Positions 44,533 through 57,929 of a stretch of DNA of 64,000 bases are shown here, piece after piece (position 1 is the first letter of the stretch; each line of letters starts with the position of its first letter). The position numbers were made by a program, and so were the translations under genes. The notes below the pieces were generated by a model. The model was not told where the DNA came from and searched no databases. It saw only the letters and a program-made list of their open reading frames with translations. This DNA is from Thermothielavioides terrestris NRRL 8126 (Eukaryota; Ascomycota; Sordariomycetes; Sordariales; Chaetomiaceae): contig NC_016459.1 in the NCBI RefSeq assembly GCF_000226115.1, positions 3,850,501 to 3,914,500 of the forward strand, in the 5' to 3' direction.

Positions 44533-44671
44533 TCAATCGCTAGTAGTATCCACAAAACTCAAGCCCAAGCTCGAACCCACAAGCACGCTGGAAGTCTCTG
44601 ACCACACGCTACGGTCTTCGCCGGTGGAGGCGTCAGGGCCCTGGGGCCGCCGCGTCGCGGTCGTGCAGGCC
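44533..44671 (-). pseudogene. 3' end of a gene interrupted by the second copia element
   Basis: When the element and one AGGCC are removed, the minus-strand frame from 50.7 kb (ALVLGLCVEWA) continues without a break into CTTATRRPQGPDASTGED and SVLVGSSLGLSFVDTTSD, ending at TGA 44535-44533. The family is not recognised. Confidence 0.5.
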
Positions 44672-44879
44672 TGTCAGAACCGGCCCGGCCCAGGGCTCCG
44701 GGCCGGCCCACCGAGATTAGGATCCACCAGCTTGATGCCCAAATGCCGCCCAAGACTGGGCTCCTGAAGAGCCTCTCTTCTACAATACAACATCCTCAAC
44801 ACCACGATTAATCCCAGTTGTATACATTGCTTGCATCGTGATAGCTTTATCTTCCTAAGCCTACGTAGCGGTTCTAACA
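44672..44879 (+). repeat. 5' LTR of the second copia element
   Basis: 208 bp beginning TGTCAGAACC and ending TTCTAACA. Its outer half is less mutated than the matching half of the 3' LTR. Confidence 0.92.
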
Positions 44880-47800
44880 ATTAAGAGTCTTATTGGCTCA
44901 AAAACCCAGCCCTATCTCTAAGTATATAGCTCTACGTATAGCGCTTAGTAGCGACTACTATATCTTCGAAAGCCAATACAAAGATCGACATTATCCTAAT
45001 TAGCCTAGATAACTAAGTAGCTTAGAACTATAAGTTCGTCAATAAGGCTAAGTATCTCGACCTACTCGACTATTTCGAAGGTAAGGCGAAGCTCCTTCCA
45101 AAGCCTACACTAGCCAATACCTACGATCTCGCCTATAAGCGTATCCGACGTAAGCTCTAGGAATATATCGTCGAACTACGGGCTTCTACGTCGGCTATAG
45201 CTATAGGAGCTCTAGCCGATCTAAGAGCGTCCGCTATAGGCGAGCAATAGCCTAGCACTGCCTCTATAGCCTAGGATAACGATATAGATTCCTAGACCCT
45301 CTCTAAGAACGAGGGTCTATAAAAGTAGCCTAGTATCGAAGTACTAAACGACTATTAAAGGAAGCTCTACAACGAGAGGAAGAAGTAGTTCAACAATAAT
45401 ATCGCTATTGTCATTATATAGGTTAAGAAGGATCTAGATTATAAGTATAAGGACTATAAACGTTAGACTAATTACTTTACCTAGATACTAACCTTTATAA
45501 CTATTATAGTAGTAGCTAACTACTAGTCTATCTACTTTATAAAATATATTGACCTTTAAATATAGTATAATAATCTTAAGAAAACTACTTAGCCGACTAT
45601 TAAGACGATAACTAAGCTTTAAACGTATATTTATATTTATCTTAATATACTTAAATACCCTAGGAATATATATATTAAAGAGGCTAATTTTAAGAGGTAG
45701 CTTATTAAATAGAAGAGCCTAATAGATAAGGCCTCCCTCTAAAAGATAAGTAAAGTAAAAGATCCTAGCCTATAGTTCAACTAATTGATAGCTATACTAG
45801 AGAAGCTATTCCTAAGCTTTATTTCCCTCTATACTATAAGTAAGATAGAGATCCTCGAGAAGCTAACCTTTTAAGATATAGCTATAGAAGTCTATAAAGG
45901 TATATACCTATTCCTTAAGAAGGTATCTAACTATATAGGGAAAGGATCCTTTCTAATATATAGCCCTAGAGAGAAAGAAAACAAAGACCTTAAGCAATTA
46001 GAAGATTAGGAGGATCGCCCTAAGCGCTAAACTAGTTGTAAAGAGGGAGCTAGAATCGGCTAATCCTACTCTAAATGTAAGCTAAGTGCGCCTATAGCTC
46101 CTAGTACCTCTATAAGGTCCTTAAGTATATTAAGGAAATGCTATATCTATAATCACTTCTATCTAACTAAGCGGTACTACTACTTAAACCCTAAGAGTAT
46201 ACCGCCTAGGTAGGAACCTAGAGAATACATTAAGGCTTATATAGAGGCTAATTTAAAGGCTAATTCAACTCTATAAGTAGAGGCTAATAGGCTTTAAATA
46301 AAGAGGTCTAGGAATAGCCTTACTAATAATGTAAAGAGCAATATAGGCGAAGATCTACTATTGTATTAACTAGCTAACTACTCTAAAAGAGCTATAGCTA
46401 TACTTCTAACAAAGGAGCCTAAGGTCCTCGAAGTAGATATAGCAAATGCCAACGCCCCTAAAGAGGGCATTGCTCCTAAAGAGAGCACTATCTAAGAAGA
46501 GGGTACCGCCTCTAAAATAGGTATTGCCCTTAATATAGGCAACGCCCTCGATATAGGTACTAATATTATAGTGATATTCAGCTACTAGTACATTGTAAGA
46601 ACATAGTAGTAGAGAGCTATAGGCAAATGTATAGCGAGCTTCACTATAATCCTAGCTATATTCTAAGTAGGCTAAAGATACCCTCTAATCAACTTAGTAA
46701 TCCTAGATTTAAGGTTAACTATTTATATCGCTAACTATCTAAGTAGGTTCAAAAGGCCTTTTAAATTAGCTATATCTAATAACTATATCTAGGTAAGCGA
46801 ATACCCTATTTAGATTAAAGAATATAGCGAGATAGATATTAAACTATAGAACAACGAGGGCATTATAGTCCTTATACTATATAACGTAGCTTACTACCCA
46901 ACCTTCGTATATAATATTATATCGTTAGAGTAGCTTAACCGACAAGGGATCTAGTAGGACAATAGGCTAGAGAGTATATCGAACTACTTACTTAGGCGCT
47001 AAGATTATACGTTCCTTAGATATACTATAAAGAAGCTCTAACAATATATCTTCGAATATATGCCTAAAGACTATACGCCTATAGCCTTTGTTACCTAAAC
47101 AAAGAGACTCGATCACTAGGCTCGCTATATAGAGAGCGTGGCAAATGCTATAACTTAGTACCTACGCCTTAGCTATATAGGCCTAAGGGCCTTCGAATAC
47201 TTTATCAATTGCTTATAAGGAGAGCGTATTAAAGGTATACCAACGTTCAAATATAATGGCTATAGCCTTAGTAAGTTAAAACGTAGGCCCAATTATATTC
47301 CTAGACCATTGAACTATAGCCTAGGCGATAGGATCGCCCTAGATCTATACTCTTTCTAGAAAGGCTAACAACGCTTTAAATATCTACTATTGACGATAGA
47401 TCGCTATTTAGATATAATATAGGACTACTATCTATACAACTATAAAGCGCTAGATATCCTAGTAGCTATTAAACACCTTGCTATACTATTTAAAAGGTAG
47501 TATTAGCTATATATCAAGGTCCTAGAGTATAACAACGAATTTATATAGGCGAGTACTATTACTACCTAGGCAAAGAGACAAAGCATCTAGATAGAGCCTT
47601 TAGCGCCTAATACGCCTATATAGAATAGAGGCGCTAAACGCTTAAGGGGTATAATCAAAGAGAAGGCTAGAACAATAGCTATCGATATATAGTTGCTAGG
47701 GCAACTATAGCTAGAAGTTATAAGAGCTACGATATATCTCTATAATAGGATACTATCCTTGATAACAAAGTGGATAACGCTACTAGATCGCTTTTATACC

Positions 47801-50473
47801 TTCTTTACTAAAAGAGATAGCCTAAGAGCCTTAGAGTATAAGCTATACTAAGGGCATTTAAAGGTCTATAGTTGTAAAGTATTCGTTATAATAGATATTA
47901 CTAAGAAGAAAGAAAGGCGCCTTGAACAGTTCTAACTAAGAGCTTAGATCGGCTACTTTGTAGGATACGATTCTTTGAACATCTATTATATTTAGAACCT
48001 TGCTACCAACTAAGTAGTATATATATATAATATAATCTTTGATGAAAAGTAGGTATACCTAAGCGATCTAAAGCTAGTAACGTAAAACATCCCCTAGGTA
48101 GACCTTGAAGAGCTAAAGTACTAGCTTAATACTAGAGGCGCTAATAATACTAATTAGCTAGATAACAATAATCTTATATCTATAGCTAAGGAAGAGGATA
48201 TAATAGAGGTGTTCAATATACCTTTAATAACCTTCGAAGAACTAAAGGAGAGCCTAGCTACTACTAAAGAAATATTAGATACTATTGTAATAAAAGGCAA
48301 TACTATAGGCACCTTCCTAGAGTTCTAATATCCAACTCCTTCGCCTACTCTACTAAACGCTTTAATTGTAGCTACCTTCCTAGGTTTACGTTTACCTAGA
48401 GCCTCTAAAAGAGCGTTCTAGCTATAGGAGGCCACCTTTAACGTAGAAACGTTGGGCTCTAGAGCTACTAAACGTAGACACTTAAGGAGGGTCCTCTATA
48501 TAGAGGAAGAGAGAGAGGAACTCGCCTAAAAGAGTAAAAAGAAAGCTAAGAAGGTAGTCGGTACTATTAAAAAGGAAGATAGTAGTACTAAAAGGATCTC
48601 TTAAAAAGAAGTCGATCGCCTATAGTAAGAAGGTAAGCTTAGATCTATCTACTAGTCGATACTCCTACCTATACCTCGATAGTACTCTAAACTCAAAGAT
48701 TACCTACTAGGCTAGCTATTCCTAGAAGCTGAATACGATTATCTCCGAAGCTATAAAGCGATAGGCTCTTAGAAAGAGATTCGCTACTATAATAAAGAGG
48801 TCTAAGGCAAATAGATCCTAGATTATATATAAATATATATCTATAAGTTTAATAAAAGTAGGTACTTTATTAAATATAAAGCGAGGCTAGTAGTATATAG
48901 CAATTAGTAAAAGAAGAGGTTCGCTAAGGAGAACTATATAGCTATATTCACTATATAATCTTTTAGAATAGTACTTGCTACTATAGCGAGGTTTAACCTA
49001 GAACTAAAGCAATTTAATATAGTTAATGCCTTTGTTAATATAAAGATCGATAAAGATATTTATATAGAGATGCTATATAGCTATTGTAAACTAGGAACTA
49101 TCTTAAAGCTAAAGAAGGCGCTCTATAGCCTATAAAAGTCTCCCCTCCTTTAGTAATAAGAGCTAATAGCTACCCTAAGGAACCTAGGGTTCTAGGCTAT
49201 ATTATAAAAGCTTTATATTATAATGAACAAAGGCATTATTATCTTCTTCTATATAGATAACATTGTTTTCGCCTATTGTAAGAAGGATCAATACTAAGCT
49301 AATAAAATGATTAGCTAGCTATAAGAAAAGTATAAACTTATAGAAGGAAATGACCTTCTATAGTTCCTAGGTATAGAGATTTATTACAACTATAAGAGGC
49401 GTTTAATCTAGCTTGGCTAGATAGTATATATCGAGAAGATTATAAGGTTGGCCTAGGAAGAAGGAGAGCCAAAGACTCTAATAGCTAAGGGCGAATTGCT
49501 CCTATACAACGATGTTGCTAGCTATAGCTCTATTACGCTCTATCAAAGGAAGATCAGCTTAATCCTATATACCGCTATTAATATACGCCTAGACATTGCC
49601 TTTGTAGCCTCTAAGCTTATATAGTTTAATTAGAACCTAGGACTAGAACACTATTATATAGCTAATCGAATATTATAATACCTCTATTGAACAAGGTTCT
49701 AGGCCCTTTAGCTAGGAGGAGGAGATACCCTAATTATAGCTAGCGATACTAGCTTCGCTAACAATAGTATCGATTATAAAAGCTTATAAGGTTATACTAT
49801 TATCCTATTTAGAGGGCTAATTGTCTAGCGAGCTAGTAAATAGGATATAGTAACTATATCGACTATAGAAGTAAAGTTGTTAGTACTTATATAAGCAGTG
49901 AAAGAAGGTATATTCCTTTAACGCCTATTAGAGGTACTAGAGATCTATCTAGATAATAAGATCCTATTGATCTAGTACAATAATAAATAGACAATCTAGC
50001 TAATTAATGCTAAGATACCTATATTATAGACAAAGCTAAAGTATATTGATATTTATAACTATTAGCTATACTAAGAAGCTTAGAATAAGAGGGTTAATAT
50101 AGATTATATACCCTTGAACTAGATGTTAGCTAATAGCCTAACGAAGGCGCTAGAACTAGAGCCCTATAGGAAGTTCGTAAAAATGTTTAATCTAGCGGAT
50201 ATCTAGGCCTTTATCAAGATATACGTCTACTAAACAATATAGAAGGAAAAAACCTAGAGCTAAAAGAAGGCTCTAACTAAATAGAGGGTTCAATTTACAA
50301 TGTAATATATAGGATTAAGATAGGTAGGCGCTTAAGGCTTAGTAGATTAAAGCGATAATAAAAGGACCTCAACACTATAGAATTACTGGATTAGGAAGGA
50401 TATAGCGTTGGGAATAGCTTCGTAGATTACTAGTTTTAGTAGGCTAGAGCTAGAGGCTTGACCTAGGGGGGTA

Positions 50474-50681
50474 TATCAGAACCGGCCTAGCCCAGGGCTC
50501 CGGGCCAGCCTACCGAGATTAGGATCCACTAGCTTGATGCCTAAATGCCGCCTAAGACTAGGCTCCTGAAGAGCCTCTCTCCTATAATACAACATCCTCA
50601 ACACCACGATTGATCCCAGTTGTATACATTGCTTGCATCGTGATAGCTTTATCTTCCTAAGTCTGCGCAGCGGTTCCAACA
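50474..50681 (+). repeat. 3' LTR of the second copia element
   Basis: 208 bp beginning TATCAGAACC (TG altered to TA) and ending TTCCAACA. It follows a purine-rich GGGGGGGTA tract. RIP transitions are concentrated in its inner half. Confidence 0.92.
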
Positions 50682-51679
50682 AGGCCCACTCGACGCACAG
50701 CCCCAGCACGAGCGCTCGATCAACTTGAGGGACTGGACCACGCCGTCCAGTTGTTTGTTTCTCAATTACCGAGATGCTCGCCGTCACGGCCACCTTGATG
50801 CCCGGCGGCAGCGGCGCCGTCCAGATGGCCGCCACGACGGCCGCTTCCACTACAAGTGCTGCGGCAGGAACCAGGACGTGCCATCACCGGGAGGCGCTCC
50901 CGTCTCTCCACGTACGGGCTATGCTGGCTCGTGTTTGCGTCTACCACGCCGCCGCGCGGGTCTTGGTGTCGGCCCACCAGGGGCCGAAGTAGGGCAGGGA
51001 TAACGGGATGCAGGTAAGCGGGATCGTGATGGCGCAGCTGATTGCGACTGTGGATGGGGAGTTAGTCCTCGATCAATCTCGTCTAGACGATTATTCTCAG
51101 CGGCCTCAGCCAGCGTTGCCTTGTGAGGGGAATCCTCTAGAGTGTCAGATCCGGCCGGCCGGGGGAGTGTCGGCGGAGATGGCGACTCTACAACGGGCCC
51201 AGTGCTTTGTTACCACTTCTTCGTATCCTGACCTTCCGGTGGAGATGAAACAGCAGGAACAATCATCACCGTCTTTGCAAGCTTCATCTCGTAAGCAGAT
51301 TCTTGCATGGTGTCAGATGAGGCCGGCCCAGGCGGTGTGGACTGAGACAGCGGCTCTGAATGAACAACATCTTTTTCTTCAACGTTAAATGTCTTTGGCG
51401 CCCTCTGCGGCGAGAGTTGGATGGGCGCCGCGCTTGCGCTGGGCCTCCAGTCAGTGTGGTTTGGCTGCGGAACAGGCATGAAATGATGAAACCCGGCGAG
51501 GGCGGAGGAAGCGGGATCACCGTGGCCCTCGGGCCAGGCGGTGGGGGTGCAGATATCATGGCAAGCGAGCCGAGGCAGTACGAATCATTGGCCGCATACC
51601 AGGAGCCCAATAACGAGATAAGCTGGGCAGAGTGAAGGTGTAAATCTAGATTCAGCGATCGCGCAAGAACGGATTCCAA
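50682..51679 (-). pseudogene. 5' part of the gene split by the second copia element
   Basis: Minus-strand coding-like blocks: hydrophobic LISLLGSWYAANDSY (near 51620-51580), a proline- and serine-rich stretch (51480-51210), AISCAITIPLTCIPLSLPYF then GPWWADTKTRAAAW (51045-50950), and LVPAAALVVEAAVVAAIW (near 50880-50820) leading to the transposon at 50682. Stops and frame changes lie between the blocks. It looks like a multi-pass membrane protein that has decayed after, or before, the insertion. I do not recognise the family. Confidence 0.4.
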
Positions 51680-53259
51680 GCCCCGCTATAGCGCGCTCCA
51701 TGCGATTGTCCACTTCTCACATTACATTCCATCATTAAATGCCTCCCTGCATGGCCGAAGGCAAGCTATAGGTAAGCCGTTTTTGTGGTATCGGGGTTGA
51801 CAACCACGGAATCCGTGCTCTAGACGAGCAACTAGGCATAAGTAGAATACGTGTTGTCAGGACAGCGAGAGAGAGTGGAAATTACCTGACGGTTACAAGC
51901 TTGAATTCATGCAAGTCTGCCGTATCGTCCATATGCACGGCGTTCCAGACTGTCAGACCGCCGTCGAGTGTCGCTCGCCGGATTACTGAGCATGCCATCC
52001 ACGAATGAACAGAGTTTTAGGCTAAACTCTCATCCTCACTCCGAACTCCTGTACACACGGCCGAGGATCCGCTTGAAGACCGCGTCGCTCGAGAGATGTC
52101 GGAGGGTTACCCTACTGATTCCTTCACATGGTATTCAGAAGGAGCAGGAAAGTAAGATAGCATTGTAGCATTCGCTAAGCTGCAGTTAGCAGGTCCCGAG
52201 GTAGAAGACGTTCCGTAACCATCTGGATCGCATCGCACTGGATGAAGGATCTCGTTGCAACGAACACCGCTCTTGGAGAGGTTGTATTCATGTCACACGG
52301 GAAACTCCACCATCTCACGGCCTCTTCTGCCGGATGCCACCAGTACAGCTGCTTCAGCGCCGGATGGCGCTCCTGGAATCCCACCAGCCTGACTTGCTAA
52401 GGGATTGTGGAGTGACCGCGTCTTCAAGGGGGGCTGAGACATTCGCGGCTAATGCACACACAGGTGCGATGCTTCTCGACTCTTCGCCCTATCCGTCTTG
52501 TCCACATCAATTTTGAAAATGGCCGGTGGAGCGTCATACTTCTAGTTAGGGGACATCATGGCAAAGAAGCAGCTAGAAACGTTTGACTGCGCTGATCGAC
52601 ACAGCGTTACCCGTCCAAATGTCGCCGCCGCCAAGCTGAAGACGAGAAGCGCCGAACGTGCAGGTAGCTTGAATTGAGAAAACCGAACAGTGACGGGCTC
52701 AACAGCGACTGGATCCTGAGAATGATCGGCATCGCACCCTTACAGCTTCAAGAGCTGGCCAACATGGCCGTGAAGGTGGCCGCTGTTGAGTTTCAGCAAT
52801 TCAAATTGGGCAAGTCTGCAAGACATAGCAGCGCTTACGCCACAATAAGGATGGCTTGCCCCGTCGAAGCCGTTTGGGAAATGCGCGTTGGCCGTGCAGC
52901 GCCAGCTGATTCGACGACAGCGTCCGGCGCCGCATGGCCTCCCCAGGCGGCGTCCCAAACTGGCGGGTGACCCTAATTTTAGCGCCCGAAACGTGTTTTG
53001 AAGGTGCGAGCTCCGGGCCAATGAACCCGGGCCTATGGTCCGGTGACCGGGGTGTCTTACACGCGGATCATTAAAACAGAAGACACCAGTCAGGTCGCCG
53101 TGCAAGATGACCTCGAGGTCCTCAGGGCAGTTGAATCGTTCCCAATATTGCGCTGCTTTCCTTTCGCTTGTCACATTTCGAGTCATCGAGTGCCCGCGCT
53201 AGCATCGCTGTTTTGCGGGCGTCAGGGAAACACCAAACTCCACAGCCGAGGTCGCCAAG
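51680..53259. other. Intergenic DNA
   Basis: 1.6 kb with only short overlapping frames. No gene, repeat or RNA is recognised. Confidence 0.4.
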
Positions 53260-54012
53260 ATGCCGTCTTTCACGAGCAGGCACTACACGCCGGACCGCTT
53301 CCGGTCTCTCTCCAAAACCGACGACGACATGATGGAAGACGTTGTCTACACCCACAGTCCAGGCCTCAAGAATACCGCCACCCATCTCCCCACCCTGGCC
53401 CCGTCGGACGGCTCCCTGCTCGACTACTTCGACCTGCCATCACCACCCAGCACGCCCCACCAACCAACCCACAGCCTCAGCCTCTCCTCCCTCAACAGCC
53501 TGCCCAGCCCGACCACCAGCAGCAGCAGCGCCAGCAGCCCAGGCCCTACGTTCCCCTCCGCAGGGAGCTCCCCGCTCTCCTCCTCCACCACCACCCGGCC
53601 GCGCTGGCCCACTCTCTCCCAGCGCATCCACCACCGCCTGCCCATCCGCCCCCGCTCGCGGAGCACCTCCTCCATCTCCTCGACCAGCTCCGCCTCCTCC
53701 TCCTCCTCCTCGTCCCCAAGCCAGATGGACATCGACGCAGCCGACACGGGGGACTTGCTGCTCAGGAGGGCGGTCACCAGTACAAGCACCGGCACGGGGT
53801 CGGGCGGTGGCGTGGCGATGGTGCGCCCGGCGCGGCGCACGCCGTACTACCCGCCCAACGCGTCACGGAACCCCGCCGCGGAGCGCACGCGCGTGTACAT
53901 GAACCGCGGGCCGCACTACCTCCCCAACTGGACGCCGCTGGGCAGCTTGCCGAGGCATGTGCAGCTGCAGATTGAGGAGCAGATGGTGAAATTTACTGCG
54001 TCGTCTTTTTAG
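53260..54012 (+). CDS. Hypothetical serine/threonine/proline-rich protein
   Basis: Intronless, 250 residues, ATG in context CCAAGATGCC. Low-complexity Ser/Pro/Thr sequence fills residues 45-160, including a run of seven serines, with basic patches (RPRSRS). The ends look conserved rather than repetitive: N-terminal SFTSRHYTPDRFRSL and C-terminal RTRVYMNRGPHYLPNWTPLGSLPRHVQLQIEEQMVKF, the latter probably a short helix. No signal peptide or membrane helix. Probably a disordered fungal-specific protein of unknown function. Confidence 0.7.
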   Translation: MPSFTSRHYTPDRFRSLSKTDDDMMEDVVYTHSPGLKNTATHLPTLAPSDGSLLDYFDLPSPPSTPHQPTHSLSLSSLNSLPSPTTSSSSASSPGPTFPSAGSSPLSSSTTTRPRWPTLSQRIHHRLPIRPRSRSTSSISSTSSASSSSSSSPSQMDIDAADTGDLLLRRAVTSTSTGTGSGGGVAMVRPARRTPYYPPNASRNPAAERTRVYMNRGPHYLPNWTPLGSLPRHVQLQIEEQMVKFTASSF

Positions 54013-56045
54013 GCGAGGTGGCGGGGGGATACTCCGCAGGGTGTGAGAATGGTTAAATGGCGTGGGATTTGGTGGTGTTTCTCTTCTTTTGTGGTCGGTT
54101 TGCGGGGTGTGAGCGTGGCTGGTGATTTATTTCTTTTTCATTTTCTTCATTTTTTCTTTTGTCCTAGAGTGAGACACTTGAACGGAGTGGGTATCCTGCA
54201 TTCTTGGGACGGGCGTGGCTTGAGTTCATGAATGGCGTTACGAGGGATCTCGTCCTTCTACAGGCCTGCTGGGGCGTATGGTGTTGGCGTCATCTTAGAT
54301 TATTGTTTTGGGCATTTAGATTCAGGGTCCAGCCGCGGGCCGCGGAGTTGCGATAGGTGTCTGTGGTACTGAATAATAAGACAGTTTCATGCTATCTCTT
54401 CATGTTCGTTGCCTGACAGGGCGGGGAGAGGACTCAGGGAATCTCGCGAACTCGCTGTTAGGGAGATTTCAGGACTGTTCAACAGAAAGTCGAAAGCTTT
54501 ACCACATCACCCAACCTAAGATACAACGCCAGTTATACATACAACCCGACGGGCCGACCTGACGCGGCCGTACGAAACGCCTAACTCCAAAGACCAACAC
54601 CCATCCGATGCTCGGGAGCAGACAGCTGGTTGCGCTACTGAGAATAATACATGCGAAAGAAACACCCCCAACCTCCTCCGTCTTCACTTCCTGGACAATG
54701 ACACGTAGTACCAAGAGCGATCATGATCCGGCTTTCGGCGTTTGACCAGTGTGGCACTGTCCCCGATCAGGGCAACCTGAGACGAGTACGAGAGACTCGA
54801 GTTCATCCGGTAAGCCGGGATCCCGCTCGATACAGCGGTTGGCGAGATCGCGTCGGAAGCTGCGAACTGTTTTGCCTTGCCGCGGGTGACCGGGCGCACT
54901 TCGCCGTCATCGTGCCAGTGAATTTCTCGGAATTTGGGCCTTCTTGTCACCATGGACAGCCGGTCAAAGGCGCGTCGAAACCACACCTCGGAAGTGGTGG
55001 CTTTGGACATCGTGGAGGCGGGGGATGTGTGGCAGAGTGGATTTCGGTCAACGCTGAAGGCTGTAGATAGAAGAATGAAGGCTTTCCAAAGTCAAGCGCA
55101 GGTCCCAAACAACTGTCGAGGACATATGTTGGTTGGCAGGGTGAGGGCTAGTCAACGAGAATACGCACAAAGAAATGGGGTGGAGAGCGTTGCCAGTTTG
55201 TATGTTGAGAGCTGAAAGAAATCGGCCCAAAATACTGAAATATTCGAGACCATCCTGCTGGAGCGTCTCGGTTGTCCTCCATCGTGTGATTTTGGAAATA
55301 CTGGGCCTAGGGGGCTTGAGCCAGGTCTCAGGGAATAGGGCGGCTTGGAATGGCCACCACGTCGAGATTCTTTAGGGCCATCTCAGATGGACGCTTTGGC
55401 TCAAGCCAACCAGGAGATGGCCGGACCTAAGACTGATGTCCTGTTGGCCAATCCTTCCGATCTATTTTTCGGAAAGCCCGATTCGGAAAGCCCCGAGGCT
55501 GCGGCGCGCGATCTCGGCTCCGTGCCGCACGAGAAGTGGAACGGGCCGGACGCAGACCGTCAACCGGGCTAGCCTGGACCAGTTTGTGAAACAGGCGAAT
55601 GGAACAGGCTTCAAACACTGGACGGCCCGCAAAGTTGCCAGCTGGTTGGGCCGTTATCCTAACGGCCCCCAACAAAGACCATAACAACAAGCAAGGCTCC
55701 TCTCAGCCACGGTTCCATGCACCGCCTGGGCGCGATAGGCCAAAGGGCCAGGGACCTCGCCCAAAACAATAGCGAAGGAGCACAATTTGGCCTTTCGGCG
55801 GTGACCGGAGCGTCCCCGTCTGGCACCGCGGTCCCGAGTCAGCCGCAGAGTTCCAGGCTGATGCAGGACCAGGGACGACTATAAGGTTTCTCTGGGCCGT
55901 CCTATCCGAGCAGCTAACCATCCACTTCATCTCACTTCTTGTCTTTGCTTGATTCGGAATACACGATCATCGGTCGATCCAAGAGATCCACGACCGGTTC
56001 CTGAAAATATTGGCAACTCTGAATACCACCTTATCATCCTCGACC
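54013..56045. other. Intergenic DNA, possibly with one small gene
   Basis: A minus-strand frame at 54684-55010 starts with ATG and codes 108 residues (MSKATTSEVWFRRAFDRLS...), but the opposite strand is open over the same stretch and no family is recognised, so I do not call it a gene with confidence. A CTATAAG box near 55878 lies about 165 bp before the next start codon. Confidence 0.35.
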
Positions 56046-56816
56046 ATGAGCCGCTCCCGCTACCAACCTAACCCTGCATACTCCGTCAACCCATATCAGC
56101 AGCAGCCCTATGGCGCCGTCCAACCACAAACTCAGATGCCGGGCATGATGCCCGCCCAGCACCTCGCCAACATGTCGCCATCGCCGTACGGCAGCCCACA
56201 ACCAAACATGGGCCAGTCACCCGTGCAGGGCTCCCTCTCCCCAGGTGCGATGTGGAGCTCAACCTTCGCCAACGGCCCGATCATCGAGGACCTCTGCGCG
56301 CCGCCGCCGCCCATGGCGTATTCCGCAGCATCGCCGCCCATGCACGCCCTGCCGCCACGCATGGCGATAGGGCCGATGCACCCGGGCGCCATGCCCCAAG
56401 TGCAGAACGTCTTTGGCATCCGCCAGCCCACGCCGCACCCGTTCGCACATCCGAGCGTGCACCACCACCAAGCGCAGGGGCTGGGGATGCAGGGCATCCC
56501 CTCCGCGCGAATCGTGGGCGCGTACCCGCCGTATGCCGGGTCGCAGCCGGGGATGGTGTACGCGCCGCCGCCGCCGCCTCCGCCGCCGCAGGTGCATGTT
56601 GACCCAAGCGGGGTGCTCGCGCGCCCGCGGATGGAGACGGGGTTTCCGACCCCCGTGGCTGGGACTCAGGCGGGGAATGCGCCCGGGATGGGCCAGATGG
56701 GCTCGCCTGAGATGGGCAGCAATCCGGATGGGGAGGGGATGCCGCCTTTGACGCCGGTCGAAGAGGCGTTGAGGGGGTTTTTGAGCCCGAATTTGAGCGA
56801 CTTGGGACATCACTAA
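56046..56816 (+). CDS. Hypothetical Pro/Gln/Met-rich protein
   Basis: Intronless, 256 residues from ATG 56046 (context CGACCATGAG). The open frame upstream of it has only a TTG codon, so 56046 is the start. The body is low-complexity: YQPNP, PQTQMPGMM, QQQ and a run of nine prolines at about residues 175-190. There is an acidic/hydrophobic end (MPPLTPVEEALRGFLSPNLSDLGHH) that looks like the only ordered part. No signal peptide or known domain. Probably a disordered fungal protein; function unknown. Confidence 0.65.
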   Translation: MSRSRYQPNPAYSVNPYQQQPYGAVQPQTQMPGMMPAQHLANMSPSPYGSPQPNMGQSPVQGSLSPGAMWSSTFANGPIIEDLCAPPPPMAYSAASPPMHALPPRMAIGPMHPGAMPQVQNVFGIRQPTPHPFAHPSVHHHQAQGLGMQGIPSARIVGAYPPYAGSQPGMVYAPPPPPPPPQVHVDPSGVLARPRMETGFPTPVAGTQAGNAPGMGQMGSPEMGSNPDGEGMPPLTPVEEALRGFLSPNLSDLGHH

Positions 56817-57929
56817 GGGAGAGGGCAGGAACTGGACCACAGGAGAAGGACAGTGGATGCTTGGATGAATGCTAGAGAGCAAGAGTCATGGAGGCGGGGT
56901 TCACGAGCCAGGAGTTCGGGGTTTGGCATCGTATAACGTCTCATCTCATATCATAACATAATGGATTGAAACCTCACGTGGGCCCCGGGTGATCATGGCT
57001 CGCTCCCAAGACCGAAGGTATGAGGACACTGATTAATGTGTCGACTGAAAGAGGCAGCGATCGAGCTGTGGTGCTCACCCTGACCCATCTCGCCGTCCTC
57101 GTTTTCCCAAGGCCGTGGATGTATCCTCATGGCCACAACAACTGCCACCCCTCACAACGCTGTCTGACCGCATAAACACGGCGCGCGAACGCGCCGTGAA
57201 CGCCAAATTCCGTGCCAGCCAACATCGTCAACATGGACGAGTACGGCATGCAGGAGTTGGAGACGTGCGCTGGAACCGTAATTTGGGAGTTCCTTGATTC
57301 GCCGCACCGTTGTTACGGCATCCGATGATGCTACCGGAGTTTCCGTTATCGAACGCTGTAATTACTGCAAGAGAGTGTTTGTCTCCAGTTGTTATCTTCA
57401 CGAGGACATCATCTCTGCAGCGTCAATGGTTCGAGAACATCGCCGCGCCATGCCTCACCCAGGGGGTACTGTCTGAGCATACCTACCTACGTATAAGTAA
57501 TTAGGGGACCAGATGAGTAAACAGTCTAGGTACGGATATAGCTGTCGTCTGGATGCAACACATAAGCCGATACTCGACTTCTGGGAAACGGTTGTCCACA
57601 GGGCGATGTGAACGAACAATGGCGCTTTTGGCGATGGCAGCGGTAGTCCCGTTGTCCCTTGGCGTTTCATTGTAAGGTGAATAATTCCTGAGCGCAGGAT
57701 AGAGGTAACTACTATTCACTGCACAATTCCTACTGATACAACTAGATCCGCTCAAGTGTGCTGTGATATTACCTTCTGTTCATCACACAGCCCCCGCTCC
57801 CGTAAAAAGCACCAAGACCCCGATCGTCCCAGTACAACTCCAAAACTCCATGCTAAATTCCCATGATCCAAGTCCGAATGCTTCATATCAATCCAGAAAT
57901 CTCTACAACCTCAACACTGCCACGATCCA
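56817..57929. other. Intergenic DNA between convergent genes
   Basis: 1.1 kb without a supported gene. Confidence 0.4.

Larger units (their letters stand above)
44672..50681 (+). mobile_element. Second full-length Ty1/copia retrotransposon, RIP-mutated
   Basis: A 6,010-bp element with 208-bp LTRs, flanked by the 5-bp target duplication AGGCC (44667-44671 and 50682-50686). The interior is AT-rich with pervasive RIP stops. Recognisable parts in copia order: Gag with a zinc-knuckle remnant (CYICNHFYLTKRYY near 46140, last cysteine lost), an integrase region, reverse transcriptase (KALYSL near 49110, FFYIDNIVFAY near 49235-49270), and RNase H ending in LANSLTKALELEPYRKF near 50130-50180. It shares little nucleotide identity with the first copia element and is a different family. 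Dead. Confidence 0.93.

Noticed and set aside
54684..55010. 108-codon minus-strand frame with an ATG
   Set aside because: Plausible length, but no motif, and an open frame of similar length lies on the other strand; kept only as a note in the intergenic entry.
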